Below, piece by piece: positions 7,532 to 16,800 of a DNA stretch of 64,000 nt. The DNA lies in contig NZ_JBIBGL010000004.1 of NCBI RefSeq assembly GCF_042956465.1, forward strand, positions 310,001 through 374,000, given 5' to 3'. The DNA comes from Embleya sp042956465. Lineage in GTDB: Bacteria; Actinomycetota; Actinomycetes; Streptomycetales; Streptomycetaceae. How positions within the stretch are numbered: position 1 is the stretch's first letter; the number at the start of each line of letters is the position of its first letter. The notes under the pieces were generated by a model. That model was not told where the DNA came from and did not search any database. It saw only the letters and a program-made list of their open reading frames with translations. The position numbers were made by a program, and so were the translations under genes.

Positions 7532-7921
7532 GTGAGCACCGGCGCCAACGTTTGGGGTCACCGACCCGAGTCCGGCCACACCGCCGGCACGAGCCTGGTC
7601 GGCTACAAGGTCGACGCCACCGACGGCCACATCGGCAAGGTCGACAAGCACAACGACGACGTCGACGCGTCCTATCTCGTGGTGGACACGGGCGTGTGGA
7701 TCTTCGGCAAGCACGTCCTGCTGCCCGCGGGCACGATCTCGCGCATCGATACCGAGAACAAGGTCGTGCACGTCTCGCGCACCAAGGAAGAGATCAAGAA
7801 CTCGCCCGAGTTCGACAAGGACAAGCACCTCGACGACCACGAGCATCGCACTCGTATCGGCGACTACTACGGCAACACGGCGCCGGGCGCCCCGGGCGCG
7901 GGCCCTGCCGGCACGCTGTAA
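7532..7921 (+). CDS. PRC-barrel domain protein
   Basis: This is a 129-residue soluble protein. A PRC-barrel domain covers about residues 20-85: SLVGYKVDATDGHIGKVDK, ASYLVVDTGVWIFGKHVLLPAGTISRID and KVVHVSRTKEEIKNSPEF. The domain is a small beta-barrel used in RNA processing and photosynthetic proteins; stand-alone actinobacterial forms are linked to stress but lack a defined role. The C-terminus is charged (DKDKHLDDHEHRTRIGDYY) and ends in a flexible Gly/Ala/Pro tail. The GTG start is supported by GGAGAG about 7 nt upstream. It is monocistronic, followed by a nested hairpin. Confidence 0.85.
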   Translation: MSTGANVWGHRPESGHTAGTSLVGYKVDATDGHIGKVDKHNDDVDASYLVVDTGVWIFGKHVLLPAGTISRIDTENKVVHVSRTKEEIKNSPEFDKDKHLDDHEHRTRIGDYYGNTAPGAPGAGPAGTL

Positions 7922-8026
7922 CCGACCGGCGGTTGCGGCGCCGATGCCCGAGCCACGAACCGACAAGGCGGCATCGCCTTGCGCTCCGCGCGCATGATCG
8001 CGCTGGCTGGTGGGGTGGGGTGCGGG

Positions 8027-8075
8027 GCCGGCCCCCCCCGTAGCGGGGCCGCGGCCCCACAGCCGGGGGGCCGGC
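8027..8075 (+). terminator. Nested inverted repeat after the PRC-barrel gene
   Basis: An outer 11-bp stem (8027-8037 with 8065-8075) encloses a second palindrome, GGGGCCGCGGCCCC (8045-8058). The structure could form a cruciform or a terminator, about 105 nt past the stop. Confidence 0.5.
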
Positions 8076-8217
8076 GCGGCGGTCCGCCCCCGGACCCCGG
8101 GCACGGTCGGGGCAGCAGCCGCGGTCCGGATCCGACCGCGCCGCGTTCCCGAGGGTCCCCCGATGATCGGCGCCGCAGCCCTCACCGTCATCCATCAGGA
8201 TCGGCTGGAGTTCGGAC

Positions 8218-8610
8218 ATGCCCACCTCGCCCCACAACCCGTCCGCACCCCGGATGTGGACCCTGTCGAATGCCCCCGGCATCCTGGGGCAGGTCCGCGC
8301 CGCCGTCCGCGACACGCTCGACGCCTGGGGCTGGCCCCCGGAGCGCACGGACGACGTCGTGCAAGTCGTCTCGGAACTGGTGGGCAACGCTCTCCGGCAC
8401 ACCTGCGGCGAAGCGGAGTTGACGCTGGCCCCCGCCCCCGACGGAATCGAGATCGGGGTGACTGATCGCGCCCGTGATCTCCTCGTTCTCCAACGTCCCG
8501 CGAACGCGGACGGCGGCTACGGATTGCGCCTGCTCGACATGCTCAGCACGGGCTGGACCGTCGAACAGTACGCCACCGGCAAACACGTCCGCGCCCACAT
8601 CCGACGCTGA
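8218..8610 (+). CDS. RsbW/SpoIIAB-like ATP-binding protein (anti-sigma kinase family)
   Basis: This is a 130-residue GHKL ATPase of the Streptomyces anti-sigma/regulatory type. The N-box is VVSELVGNALRHTCGEAEL (residues 50-68), the G1-type segment is EIGVTDRARDLLV, and the G2-type segment is GGYGLRLLDMLSTGW. These proteins bind a sigma factor or an anti-sigma antagonist and phosphorylate the antagonist. No sigma factor or antagonist gene is adjacent, so the partner is elsewhere. The ATG at 8218 follows GGAG at about 9 nt; a downstream ATG at 8254 is possible. The gene stands alone between the PRC-barrel gene and the RheA paralogue. Confidence 0.82.
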   Translation: MPTSPHNPSAPRMWTLSNAPGILGQVRAAVRDTLDAWGWPPERTDDVVQVVSELVGNALRHTCGEAELTLAPAPDGIEIGVTDRARDLLVLQRPANADGGYGLRLLDMLSTGWTVEQYATGKHVRAHIRR

Positions 8611-8722
8611 ACCCGTGCGCCCCGCGGCGCGACCGGGCGGGACGGCGGCTGCGACCCCGCCCGCTCCCCGGGGCGAGGTCACGCGAACCGCGGGCCTCCG
8701 TCGACGCATCGACGGAGGCCGC

Positions 8723-8751
8723 CTGGACGTGTCCGGGCCCTCCGCCATATT
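8723..8751 (+). promoter_or_regulatory. Predicted promoter of the second RheA-like gene
   Basis: CTGGAC (8723-8728) and CATATT (8746-8751) are 17 bp apart. The predicted start point falls inside the palindrome at 8752-8772, so a bound repressor would block initiation. Confidence 0.45.
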
Positions 8752-8772
8752 GTGTCGTCGTAACGACGACAC
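8752..8772. promoter_or_regulatory. 21-bp perfect palindrome, RheA-type operator variant
   Basis: Two 10-bp arms (GTGTCGTCGT and ACGACGACAC) flank one A. The core is TGTCGTC-N5-GACGACA, the same 7-5-7 layout as the hsp18 operator with one changed base per arm. It lies 30 nt before the ATG of the RheA paralogue. Confidence 0.7.
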
Positions 8773-8802
8773 GGCACGGCGTCGCCGAGGGGATGACTTC
8801 CG

Positions 8803-9516
8803 ATGGGGCACAAGGAGCGCGGCCCGGGGCCGACGCCCGGCGCGGCGCGCGATGATGCCCCGGCCGCCCTGGATACCGGCGTGGTCCTGGGATGGATCCG
8901 GGACGCGATGCGCGCGGTGCACGCGCCGAAGTGCGCACCCGATGCGCCCGGCAGCGCGGTGAGCGCGAACCAGGTGCTGGTCGCGCTCACGCTGCTGCGC
9001 GAGCTGCGCTCGGAGCTGGCCGGTTGGGAACCCGATCTGATCGAGGCCGCCCGGGAGTTGGGTACCAGCTGGGCCGATCTGGCGCCGGCGTTGGGGGTGG
9101 CGAGCCGCCAGGCGGCCGAACGCCGCTATCTGCGACTTCGGCCCGCCCCGGACGGCTTGCCGGCCACCGGGGACCAGCGGGTGGCCGCCGAGCGGGACAG
9201 GCGGGCCGGTGACCGTGCGGTGGCCGGCTGGGCCCGGACCAACGCGGCGAGCCTGCGGGAACTGGCCGGGCAGATCGGCGCCCTGACGGACCTGCCGGCC
9301 GGCTCCGAACCCGACCTGGCCGCGCTGCACCGGGCCCTGGATCGGGACGATGCCGCGGACCTCCTGGTGCCGCTGGCCGAGGCCGGCGGCCATTTGCAGC
9401 CCGGTCATCCGGCGCTGGCCGAGCGGGTCGGCGCCGTGGGTCGCCGCACCGCCGAGGTGCGCCGGGCCTGCGACCGGCTCCGCCGGGAAGGCAGCCGTGA
9501 ACGTGCCGCCGAGTGA
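8803..9516 (+). CDS. RheA-like regulator paralogue upstream of htpG
   Basis: This 237-residue protein is clearly paralogous to the RheA-like protein at 951-1610. Shared blocks are LLRELRSELAGWEPDLIEAA, then SWADLAPALGVASRQAAERR followed by YLRLRP, and LRELAGQIGALTDLPAGS. N- and C-terminal parts diverge and are Ala/Arg-rich. The upstream palindrome keeps the RheA operator layout with different bases, which suggests autoregulation with altered specificity. The htpG gene starts 110 nt downstream on the same strand with no clear terminator between, so co-transcription with and control of hsp90 is a reasonable inference. I know of no described RheA-type control of htpG. Confidence 0.75.
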   Translation: MGHKERGPGPTPGAARDDAPAALDTGVVLGWIRDAMRAVHAPKCAPDAPGSAVSANQVLVALTLLRELRSELAGWEPDLIEAARELGTSWADLAPALGVASRQAAERRYLRLRPAPDGLPATGDQRVAAERDRRAGDRAVAGWARTNAASLRELAGQIGALTDLPAGSEPDLAALHRALDRDDAADLLVPLAEAGGHLQPGHPALAERVGAVGRRTAEVRRACDRLRREGSRERAAE

Positions 9517-9626
9517 GGATGCCGGAGTCCGCCGCCGGGGGGCGCGCAAGACGCAGGTACCGGTTCGCGGAAATTCCTCCGGAAGTATCCGTTCCATCAT
9601 GTTTCATTCCGAAAGGGGACCCCAGA

Positions 9627-11564
9627 GTGGGTAGCAGCGTCGAAACGCTGGAATTCCAGGCCGAGACCCGTCAGTTGCTCCAGTTGGTGATCCATTCGAT
9701 CTACTCGAACAAGGACATCTTCCTGCGCGAGCTGATCTCGAACGCCTCGGACGCTCTGGACAAGCTGCGGCTGGAGTCCCTGATCGACTCCGACCTCGAT
9801 GTCGACACCTCCGACCTGCACATCGCCTTGGAAGTCGACAAGGACGCCCGCACGCTGACGGTCCGCGACACCGGGATCGGCATGACCCGGGACGACCTCG
9901 TGGAGCTGATCGGCACGATCGCCAAGTCCGGCACCGCCGGCCTGTTGGAGAAGCTCAAGGAGGCCAAGGAAGCCAAGGAAGCCACCGACGCGGCCACGGC
10001 ACAGAACCTGATCGGGCAGTTCGGCGTCGGCTTCTACTCGGCGTTCATGGTCGCCGACAAGGTCACCCTGCGCACCCGCAGGGCCGGCACGGACTCCGGC
10101 ACGCAGTGGGAGTCGGACGGCGAGGGCACCTACGAGATCCAGGCCGTCGACGGCCTGCCGGTGGGCACTTCGGTCACCCTGCACCTCAAGGCCGCCGACA
10201 GCGAGGACGGGCTGGCCGACTATCTCGCGGAGTGGAAGATCCGCGGGATCGTGAAGCAGTACTCGGACTTCATCCGCTGGCCGATCCGGATGGCCACCGT
10301 GCGCACCGACTCCGACGGCGTCACCACGCACGGAGTCGACACGCTCAACTCGATGAAGGCGCTGTGGGCCCGACCGCGCAGCGAGGTGACCGAGGCCGAG
10401 TACCACGAGTTCTACAAGCAGATCAGCCACGACGGGCTCGACCCGGCCGAGACCATCCACATGCGGGCCGAGGGCAACTTCGAGTACGAGGCCCTGCTGT
10501 TCATCCCCTCGCACGCCCCGTTCGACCTGTTCTCCCGCGAGTCCAAGAGCGGCGTGCAGCTGTACGTCAAGCGCGTGTTCATCATGGACGACTGCGAAGC
10601 GCTGATGCCCAACTACCTGCGCTTCGTCAAGGGCGTCGTGGACGCCCACGACCTGTCGCTGAACATCTCCCGCGAGATCCTGCAGCAGGACCGTCAGATC
10701 CGCGGCGTGCGTCGGCGCCTGGTCAAGAAGGTCCTCGGCGCGATCAAGGACATGCAGGCCAAGGACGGCGAGCGTTACGCGAAGTTGTGGGCCCAGTTCG
10801 GCCGGGCGCTGAAGGAGGGCCTGCTGGAGGACACCGACAACACCGAGGCCCTGCTGGAGCTGGTGTCGGTGGCCTCCACGCACGACGCGGACAAGCCCAC
10901 CACCCTGCGCGAGTACGTCGAGCGCATGAAGGACGGCCAGGACACGATCTACTACCTGACCGGCGAGACCCGCGCGATGGTGGAGAACTCCCCGCACATG
11001 GAGGCCTTCGCCGCCAAGGGGTACGAGGTCCTGATCCTCACCGACCCGGTCGACGAGGTCTGGGTCGACCAGGTCCCGGCCTTCGATGGCCACCGCCTCC
11101 AGTCCATCGCCAAGGGTCAGGTCGACCTCGACGAGCCGGCCGAGGACGGCGACGAGGAGGCCGGAGCCGAAAAGGCCAAGCGCGAGCAGGACTTCGCCGC
11201 CCTGCTGCCGTGGCTGACGACGACGCTGTCCGAACAGGTGAAGCAGGTCCGGCTGTCGTCACGGCTGACCACGTCGGCGGCGTGCATCGTCGGCGACGCC
11301 CACGACATGACCCCGACGCTGGAGAAGATGTACCGGGCGATGGGGCAGGAGATGCCCTCGGTCAAGCGCATCCTGGAACTCAACCCGACGCACCCGCTGA
11401 TCACCGCGCTGCGCTCGGCGCACGCGGCGAACGCCGACGACCCCGCACTGGCGGAGATCGTCGAGCTGGTGTACGGCGGCGCACTGCTCGCCGAAGGCGG
11501 CGACCTGCCCGACCCGGCCCGCTTCACCCGGTTGCTCACCGACCACCTGGCCCGCGGCCTGTGA
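9627..11564 (+). CDS. htpG: Molecular chaperone HtpG (Hsp90)
   Basis: This is the bacterial Hsp90, 645 residues, a cytosolic ATP-dependent dimeric chaperone. The N-terminal GHKL ATPase domain shows SNKDIFLRELISNASDALDK, DTGIGM and IGQFGVGFYSAF. The middle domain shows LYVKRVFIMDD and LNISREILQQDR, and the C-terminal dimerisation domain follows. The open frame extends upstream, but the GTG at 9627 gives the normal start VGSSVETLEFQAETRQLLQL and has AAGGGG about 9 nt before it. It lies behind a RheA-like regulator gene. Two strong hairpins follow the stop. Confidence 0.95.
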   Translation: MGSSVETLEFQAETRQLLQLVIHSIYSNKDIFLRELISNASDALDKLRLESLIDSDLDVDTSDLHIALEVDKDARTLTVRDTGIGMTRDDLVELIGTIAKSGTAGLLEKLKEAKEAKEATDAATAQNLIGQFGVGFYSAFMVADKVTLRTRRAGTDSGTQWESDGEGTYEIQAVDGLPVGTSVTLHLKAADSEDGLADYLAEWKIRGIVKQYSDFIRWPIRMATVRTDSDGVTTHGVDTLNSMKALWARPRSEVTEAEYHEFYKQISHDGLDPAETIHMRAEGNFEYEALLFIPSHAPFDLFSRESKSGVQLYVKRVFIMDDCEALMPNYLRFVKGVVDAHDLSLNISREILQQDRQIRGVRRRLVKKVLGAIKDMQAKDGERYAKLWAQFGRALKEGLLEDTDNTEALLELVSVASTHDADKPTTLREYVERMKDGQDTIYYLTGETRAMVENSPHMEAFAAKGYEVLILTDPVDEVWVDQVPAFDGHRLQSIAKGQVDLDEPAEDGDEEAGAEKAKREQDFAALLPWLTTTLSEQVKQVRLSSRLTTSAACIVGDAHDMTPTLEKMYRAMGQEMPSVKRILELNPTHPLITALRSAHAANADDPALAEIVELVYGGALLAEGGDLPDPARFTRLLTDHLARGL

Positions 11565-11571
11565 CGCCCTC

Positions 11572-11613
11572 GGTGCGACCCGCCGCGGCCCGAACGGCCC
11601 GGCGGGTCGCACC
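11572..11613 (+). terminator. htpG terminator hairpin 1
   Basis: A perfect 14-bp stem (11572-11585 with 11600-11613) starts 8 nt after the htpG stop. Confidence 0.7.
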
Positions 11614-11637
11614 CCGCAGGCCCGGATCCTGATCCGG

Positions 11638-11670
11638 GTGATGCCCGGCAGGTGGCCTGCCGGGCATCAC
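11638..11670. terminator. Bidirectional terminator hairpin between htpG and chitinase
   Basis: A perfect 15-bp stem with a 3-nt loop lies between the convergent htpG and chitinase genes, 41 nt from the chitinase stop. It can serve both strands. Confidence 0.75.
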
Positions 11671-11711
11671 GCGGTGCGACGTGGGCGTGCGTCACGTCAG
11701 GGACGACGGAT

Positions 11712-13235
11712 TCAGCAGGCTCCGAGGTCCTGCCACACACCCCATTGGCCGGTGGTGCCGGGCGTCTCGCCCAGCGTCCACCACTTGGCCTTCCAGGTGT
11801 GACCCTGGTGCGAGACCTGCTGTCCGCCGGTGTAGACCGTGCCCGACGCCCACGCGGGGGCCGTGCACTGGTGGCCGTTTCCACCGGTGATGGTCAAGGC
11901 GTAGGTCGCGCTGTGACTCCCGGAGGCGGCGGTTCCGGTCACGGTGATGTTGTACGTGCCCGAGACGGCCGCCGCGGTGGTGTTGACGGTGAGTGTCGAG
12001 GAGCCGCCCGCCGTCACCGAGGTGGGGCTGAGCGAGGCGGTGACACCCGTCGGGGCGCCGCTGACGGTCAGGTTCACCGTCTGCGCGGCTCCGGTCGTCA
12101 CCGCGGTCGAGATCGTCGAGGTGGTCGAGGCGCCGGCGGCGACGGACCCGGAGGCGGGGGTCGCCTTGACCGAGAAGTCGTTGGTCGGCGTCGTGGTGCC
12201 GCCCGTGAAGGGCTCGAAGATGTGGCTGAAGTCCCAGGTGTTCTGGGCGATGCCGGAGCAGTTGTCCGCGGCCGGCTGGTTCGGGCAGTTGCCGTTGTCG
12301 CGCTGGAGGGCCCAGAACGAAAGGGTGTTGATGCCCTTGGCGACGGCCCAGTTGTAGACCTGGCGGGCGTTGGCGAGGGTGAACGTCTCGGCCGGCCCGA
12401 AGTCGTCGACGCCGATCATCTCGGTGACGCCGATCATGCCCCACAGCTGCGCGGGGGTCTTGCTCGGGTACAGCTGCGCGAGCGTGTTGTACAGGCCCTG
12501 CGCCGCGGTCTCCGTGTCGTTGGCCATGTTGTGCGTGGCGTTGTCGTAGTAGTCGAACGTCATGATGTTGACGACGTCGACCTTGGTGCCGTTGGCGACG
12601 GCGTTGCGCAGCAGGGCCACGCCGTTGGGTGCCAGACCGCTGGTCGTGGTGGGCAGCGTGTAGGAGATCTCGATCTTGCGCCCGTTGGCCGCGGCCCAGT
12701 CCTGGACCTGCTTGATGGCCTTGTTCCGCCGGTCGATGCCCACGGTGTTGTCGAGCGCGTCGATCTCGATGTCCATGTCGAGCCGCGTGATGTCGTAGGT
12801 CGTGATCACCTTCTCGTACACGGCGGCGATCTGGTTGACATCGGTACAACTGTCGGCGATCTCGGTGCCGGTGGTGTCGGCCGTGTAGCCGCCGAACGAG
12901 GGGATCACGTCCCCGCCGTTGGCCTGGATGGTCTTGATGTCGGCACCGAACGTCGAGGAGGCGATCGGCATGCTGCTGTCGCCGTTCCAGTACGCCGTGC
13001 AGGAACCCTTGGTCGCCGTCTGGAGGAAGGCCATGGTCAGGTGCTTGGCGCCGGATTGGGCGGCCAGCGCGGCGGGGCTGTCGCCGGTCCACGCCTCGAA
13101 GTAGGGGGCGAAGACGTGGCTCGGGAGTGGGGTCGCGGCCTGGGCGGGGCCACCGCCCATCACGGTCAGGCTCACCGCCGCTGCGGCGGTGACGGTCGCG
13201 GCTACGGCCGCGCGGAATGTACGCAAGAGTCGCAT
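11712..13235 (-). CDS. Secreted GH18 chitinase with C-terminal chitin-binding module
   Basis: This is an exported 507-residue enzyme that should cleave beta-1,4 bonds of chitin. A Sec signal peptide runs to about residue 33 (AQA then ATPLPS). The GH18 barrel (about 38-340) has the catalytic signature LDMDIE, with D153, D155 and acid E157, and FWALQRDN near the end. A Ser/Thr/Ala-rich Ig- or Fn3-like linker domain (about 355-445) follows. The last 50 residues form a CBM5/12-type chitin-binding module with WASGTVYTGGQQVSHQGHTW and W-rich strands. The ATG at 13235 gives the signal peptide directly. Two DasR-like boxes lie upstream, which fits chitin/GlcNAc control. Confidence 0.92.
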   Translation of the reverse strand: MRLLRTFRAAVAATVTAAAAVSLTVMGGGPAQAATPLPSHVFAPYFEAWTGDSPAALAAQSGAKHLTMAFLQTATKGSCTAYWNGDSSMPIASSTFGADIKTIQANGGDVIPSFGGYTADTTGTEIADSCTDVNQIAAVYEKVITTYDITRLDMDIEIDALDNTVGIDRRNKAIKQVQDWAAANGRKIEISYTLPTTTSGLAPNGVALLRNAVANGTKVDVVNIMTFDYYDNATHNMANDTETAAQGLYNTLAQLYPSKTPAQLWGMIGVTEMIGVDDFGPAETFTLANARQVYNWAVAKGINTLSFWALQRDNGNCPNQPAADNCSGIAQNTWDFSHIFEPFTGGTTTPTNDFSVKATPASGSVAAGASTTSTISTAVTTGAAQTVNLTVSGAPTGVTASLSPTSVTAGGSSTLTVNTTAAAVSGTYNITVTGTAASGSHSATYALTITGGNGHQCTAPAWASGTVYTGGQQVSHQGHTWKAKWWTLGETPGTTGQWGVWQDLGAC

Positions 13236-13326
13236 GTGCGTCCAGTCTGTAAGCAGGGGACGGACCGCCGATTCGCGTGGCACGGCGGCATGGGGTATGA
13301 GACAGCCCGGCACGCGCAGAAGTCAA

Positions 13327-13353
13327 TGGTCTGGACCAAAGTGGACTAGACCA
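13327..13353 (-). promoter_or_regulatory. Two DasR-type (dre) boxes upstream of the chitinase gene
   Basis: TGGTCTGGACCA (13327-13338) and TGGACTAGACCA (13342-13353) are spaced 15 bp apart start to start. Both match the core of the Streptomyces DasR element and the paired 12-bp repeats described in chitinase promoters. No gene is seen in the rest of 13236-13856; 13430-13500 has several copies of a GTCGATCC word without clear structure. Confidence 0.7.
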
Positions 13354-13856
13354 TTAACTTTCGAAGAAAAGGTTTACCGGGCAAGGGAGTTGCTCGACGC
13401 GGCGAACGGCGCCGCCGCTCGATCTCGTCGGCCGGCCCGAAACCGTCGATCCGGCCGCGTCGATCCCGGCGGGGACCGTCGATCCCGGCCCGCGGCGGGC
13501 GACTTCCGGCCGGCCGTGGCTCCGCCGTCTCCACGCGCGCACGTGCGACGCCCCGGCGGCACCCGAAGCACACCCGCGTCGCCGGGCGGCACCTCACGAC
13601 CTGGGAACACACGTGGGCGGACGCCGACCGAGCCCGGGTCACGGCCGTCGGCCGCCACCGACGGATTTCGCCCGCGGGTGATCGAGGTGTGAATCCCGCC
13701 CTGGCGACCACACCGCGGGCACAGGCTGGATAGGCTGAAACGCTTCTGTCGACAGGCAGGGTCTCGCGTTCCTCTCTTTCCGCGAACTCCTCCCGGCGCC
13801 GGGGTGGGTGGAGTTGATCGTCGGGACGACCGGCGGTCGAGCAAAGGTTGTGGTGC

Positions 13857-16800
13857 ATGACTGGTACGCCGGACGTCGGTACTTCGCCCGCTCCGCGGGG
13901 GCGCGCCGATCACGTCGCCGCAACGGCCGACGACGCTGAACTGCGGCAGCTTCTGGCCGGGTTGACGGCGGTGCGCGACGGTGATTTCCGCACCCGGTTG
14001 CCCGACGCCGGGACGGGTGTGCTGGGCGAGATCGCCGTGGTGTTCAACGGCATGGTCGACCAGTTGGCGCTGTTCACGTCCGAGGTGACGCGGGTCGCGC
14101 GCGAGGTCGGGGCCGAGGGCACGTTGGGCGGGCAGGCGCAGGTTCCGGGGGTCTCGGGCACGTGGGCCGACCTGACGGATTCGGTCAACGCGATGGCGGG
14201 AAACCTCACCACGCAGGTGCGCGACATCGCGCAGGTCGCCACGGCGGTGGCCCGGGGAGATCTGTCGCAGAAGATCGACGTGGACGCGCGTGGGGAGATC
14301 CTGGAGCTGAAGGAGACCGTCAACACGATGGTCGACCAACTCTCCGCCTTCGCCGACGAGGTCACCCGCGTCGCCCGCGAGGTCGGCAGCGAGGGCCGGT
14401 TGGGCGGACAGGCACAGGTGCCGGGCGTGGGCGGGGTCTGGCGGGATCTGACCGACTCGGTCAACTTCATGGCCGGGAACCTCACCGATCAGGTGCGCAA
14501 CGTCGCCCAGGTGACGACGGCGGTGGCTCGCGGTGACCTGTCGCAGAAGATCACGGTGGACGCGCGCGGCGAGATCCTGGAACTGAAGAACACCATCAAC
14601 ACGATGGTCGACCAGCTCTCGTCGTTCGCCGACGAGGTCACCCGGATGGCCCGCGAGGTGGGCACCGACGGGCGATTGGGTGGACAGGCGGACGTCAAGG
14701 GCGTCTCGGGCACCTGGCGGGACCTGACCGACTCGGTCAACTTCATGGCCGGGAACCTGACCGCCCAGGTGCGGTCGATCGCGCAGGTGGCCACCGCCGT
14801 GGCGCGCGGCGATCTGTCGCAGAAGATCCGGGTGGACGCGCGCGGCGAGATCCTGGAACTGAAGGAGACCATCAACACGATGGTCGACCAACTCTCCGCC
14901 TTCGCCGACGAGGTCACCCGCGTGGCCCGCGAGGTGGGCACCGACGGGCGGCTGGGTGGACAGGCGGACGTCAAGGGCGTCTCGGGCACCTGGAAGGACC
15001 TGACCGAGTCCGTCAACGTGATGGCGGACAACCTGACCGCCCAGGTGCGGTCGATCGCCCAGGTGACCACCGCCGTGGCGCAGGGCGATCTGTCGCAGAA
15101 GATCCGGGTGGACGCGCGCGGCGAGATCCTGGAACTGAAGGAGACCATCAACACGATGGTCGACCAACTCTCCGCCTTCGCCGACGAGGTCACCCGCGTC
15201 GCCCGCGAGGTGGGCACCGAGGGAAATCTCGGTGGGCAGGCGACGGTGCGCGGCGCGTCGGGCACGTGGAAGGACCTGACCGACAACGTCAACGTGATGG
15301 CGTCCAATCTGACCGGTCAGGTGCGATCGATCGCGCAGGTGGCCACGGCCGTGGCGCGCGGCGACCTGTCGCGGAAGATCACCGTCGAGGCCAAGGGCGA
15401 GGTCGCCGCGCTCGCCGAGGTGATCAACACCATGGTCGACACGTTGTCCGCGTTCGCCGACGAGGTCACCCGGGTGGCTCGGGAGGTGGGCACCGAGGGA
15501 ATCCTGGGAGGCCAGGCCCGGGTGCCGAATGTGGCGGGCACGTGGAAGGACCTCACCGACAACGTCAACTCGATGGCGAACAACCTCACCGGTCAGGTGC
15601 GCAACATCGCGCTGGTGACCACCGCGGTGGCCAACGGTGATCTGTCCAAGAAGATCGACGTCGACGCGCGTGGCGAGATCCTGGAACTCAAGACCACCAT
15701 CAACACGATGGTCGACCAGTTGTCGTCGTTCGCGGCGGAGGTCACCCGAGTGGCCCGCGAGGTGGGCAGCGAGGGCCGGTTGGGCGGTCAGGCCGAGGTG
15801 GAGGGCGTCTCGGGCACGTGGAAGCGGCTCACCGAGAACGTCAACGAGCTCGCCGGGAACCTGACCCGGCAGGTGCGCGCGATCGCCGAGGTGGCCAGCG
15901 CGGTGGCCGAGGGCGACCTGACGCGTTCGATCACCGTCGACGCCTCCGGGGAGGTGGCCGAGCTCAAGGACAACATCAACGCCATGGTCGGGTCCCTGCG
16001 GGAGACCACCCGGGCCAACGAGGATCAGGACTGGCTCAAGTCGAACCTGGCCCGGGTCTCGGGGCTGATGCAGGGTCACCGCGACCTGGCGGTGGTGGCC
16101 GAGTTGGTGATGGACGAGCTCACTCCGCTGGTCTGCGCACAGTACGGGGCGTTCTACCTCGCCGAGGAGGGCGAGACGGGGACGGCGCTGGGCCTGATCG
16201 GCTCGTACGGTCTGCCGCTCCCGCGCGACGCCGCCGAGCGCATCCCGCTGGGGCGTTCCCTGGTGGGCCAGGCCGCCCGCAGCCGTCGCATCATCGCCGT
16301 GGACGATCTCCCGGCCGACTACGTGGTCTCCTCGGGGTTGGGGCAGACCGCGCCGAACGCGTTGATCGTGCTGCCCATCGTGGTCGAGGAGCAGGTGTTG
16401 GGGGTGATCGAGTTGGCGTCGGTCACCCCGTTCACGGCCGTCCATCGGGACTTCCTCGAACAGTTGATGGAGACCGTGGGTGTCAACGTCAACACGATCG
16501 TCGCCAATGCCCGTACCGACGAACTCTTGGACGAGTCCCAGCGGTTGACGGGCGAGCTGCGGGTGCGTTCGGAGGAGTTGCAGAACCGGCAGGAGGAACT
16601 GCAGCGCTCGAACGAGGAATTGGAGGAGAAGGCGACGCTGCTGGCCTCACAGAACCGTGACATCGAGGCCAAGAACCTGCAGATCGAGCAGGCTCGGCAG
16701 GAACTGGAGGATCGGGCGAGGCAGTTGACGCTCGCCTCCAAGTACAAGTCCGAGTTCCTGGCCAACATGAGCCACGAGTTGCGGACCCCGCTGAACAGTC

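Noticed and set aside
9517..9626. HspR (HAIR) or CIRCE element before htpG
   Set aside because: I looked for CTTGAGT-N7-ACTCAAG and the CIRCE repeat here and upstream of hsp18 and found neither.
14265..15770. Regular repeats that could suggest a CRISPR array
   Set aside because: The repeats are 276 bp, in frame, and encode HAMP units. There are no short repeats with unique spacers.
13374..16445. Very long open frame on the minus strand (over 1000 codons)
   Set aside because: It is antisense to the HAMP array and kinase. The repeats and high GC keep the opposite frame open; its translation is Arg/His-rich and shows no domain.
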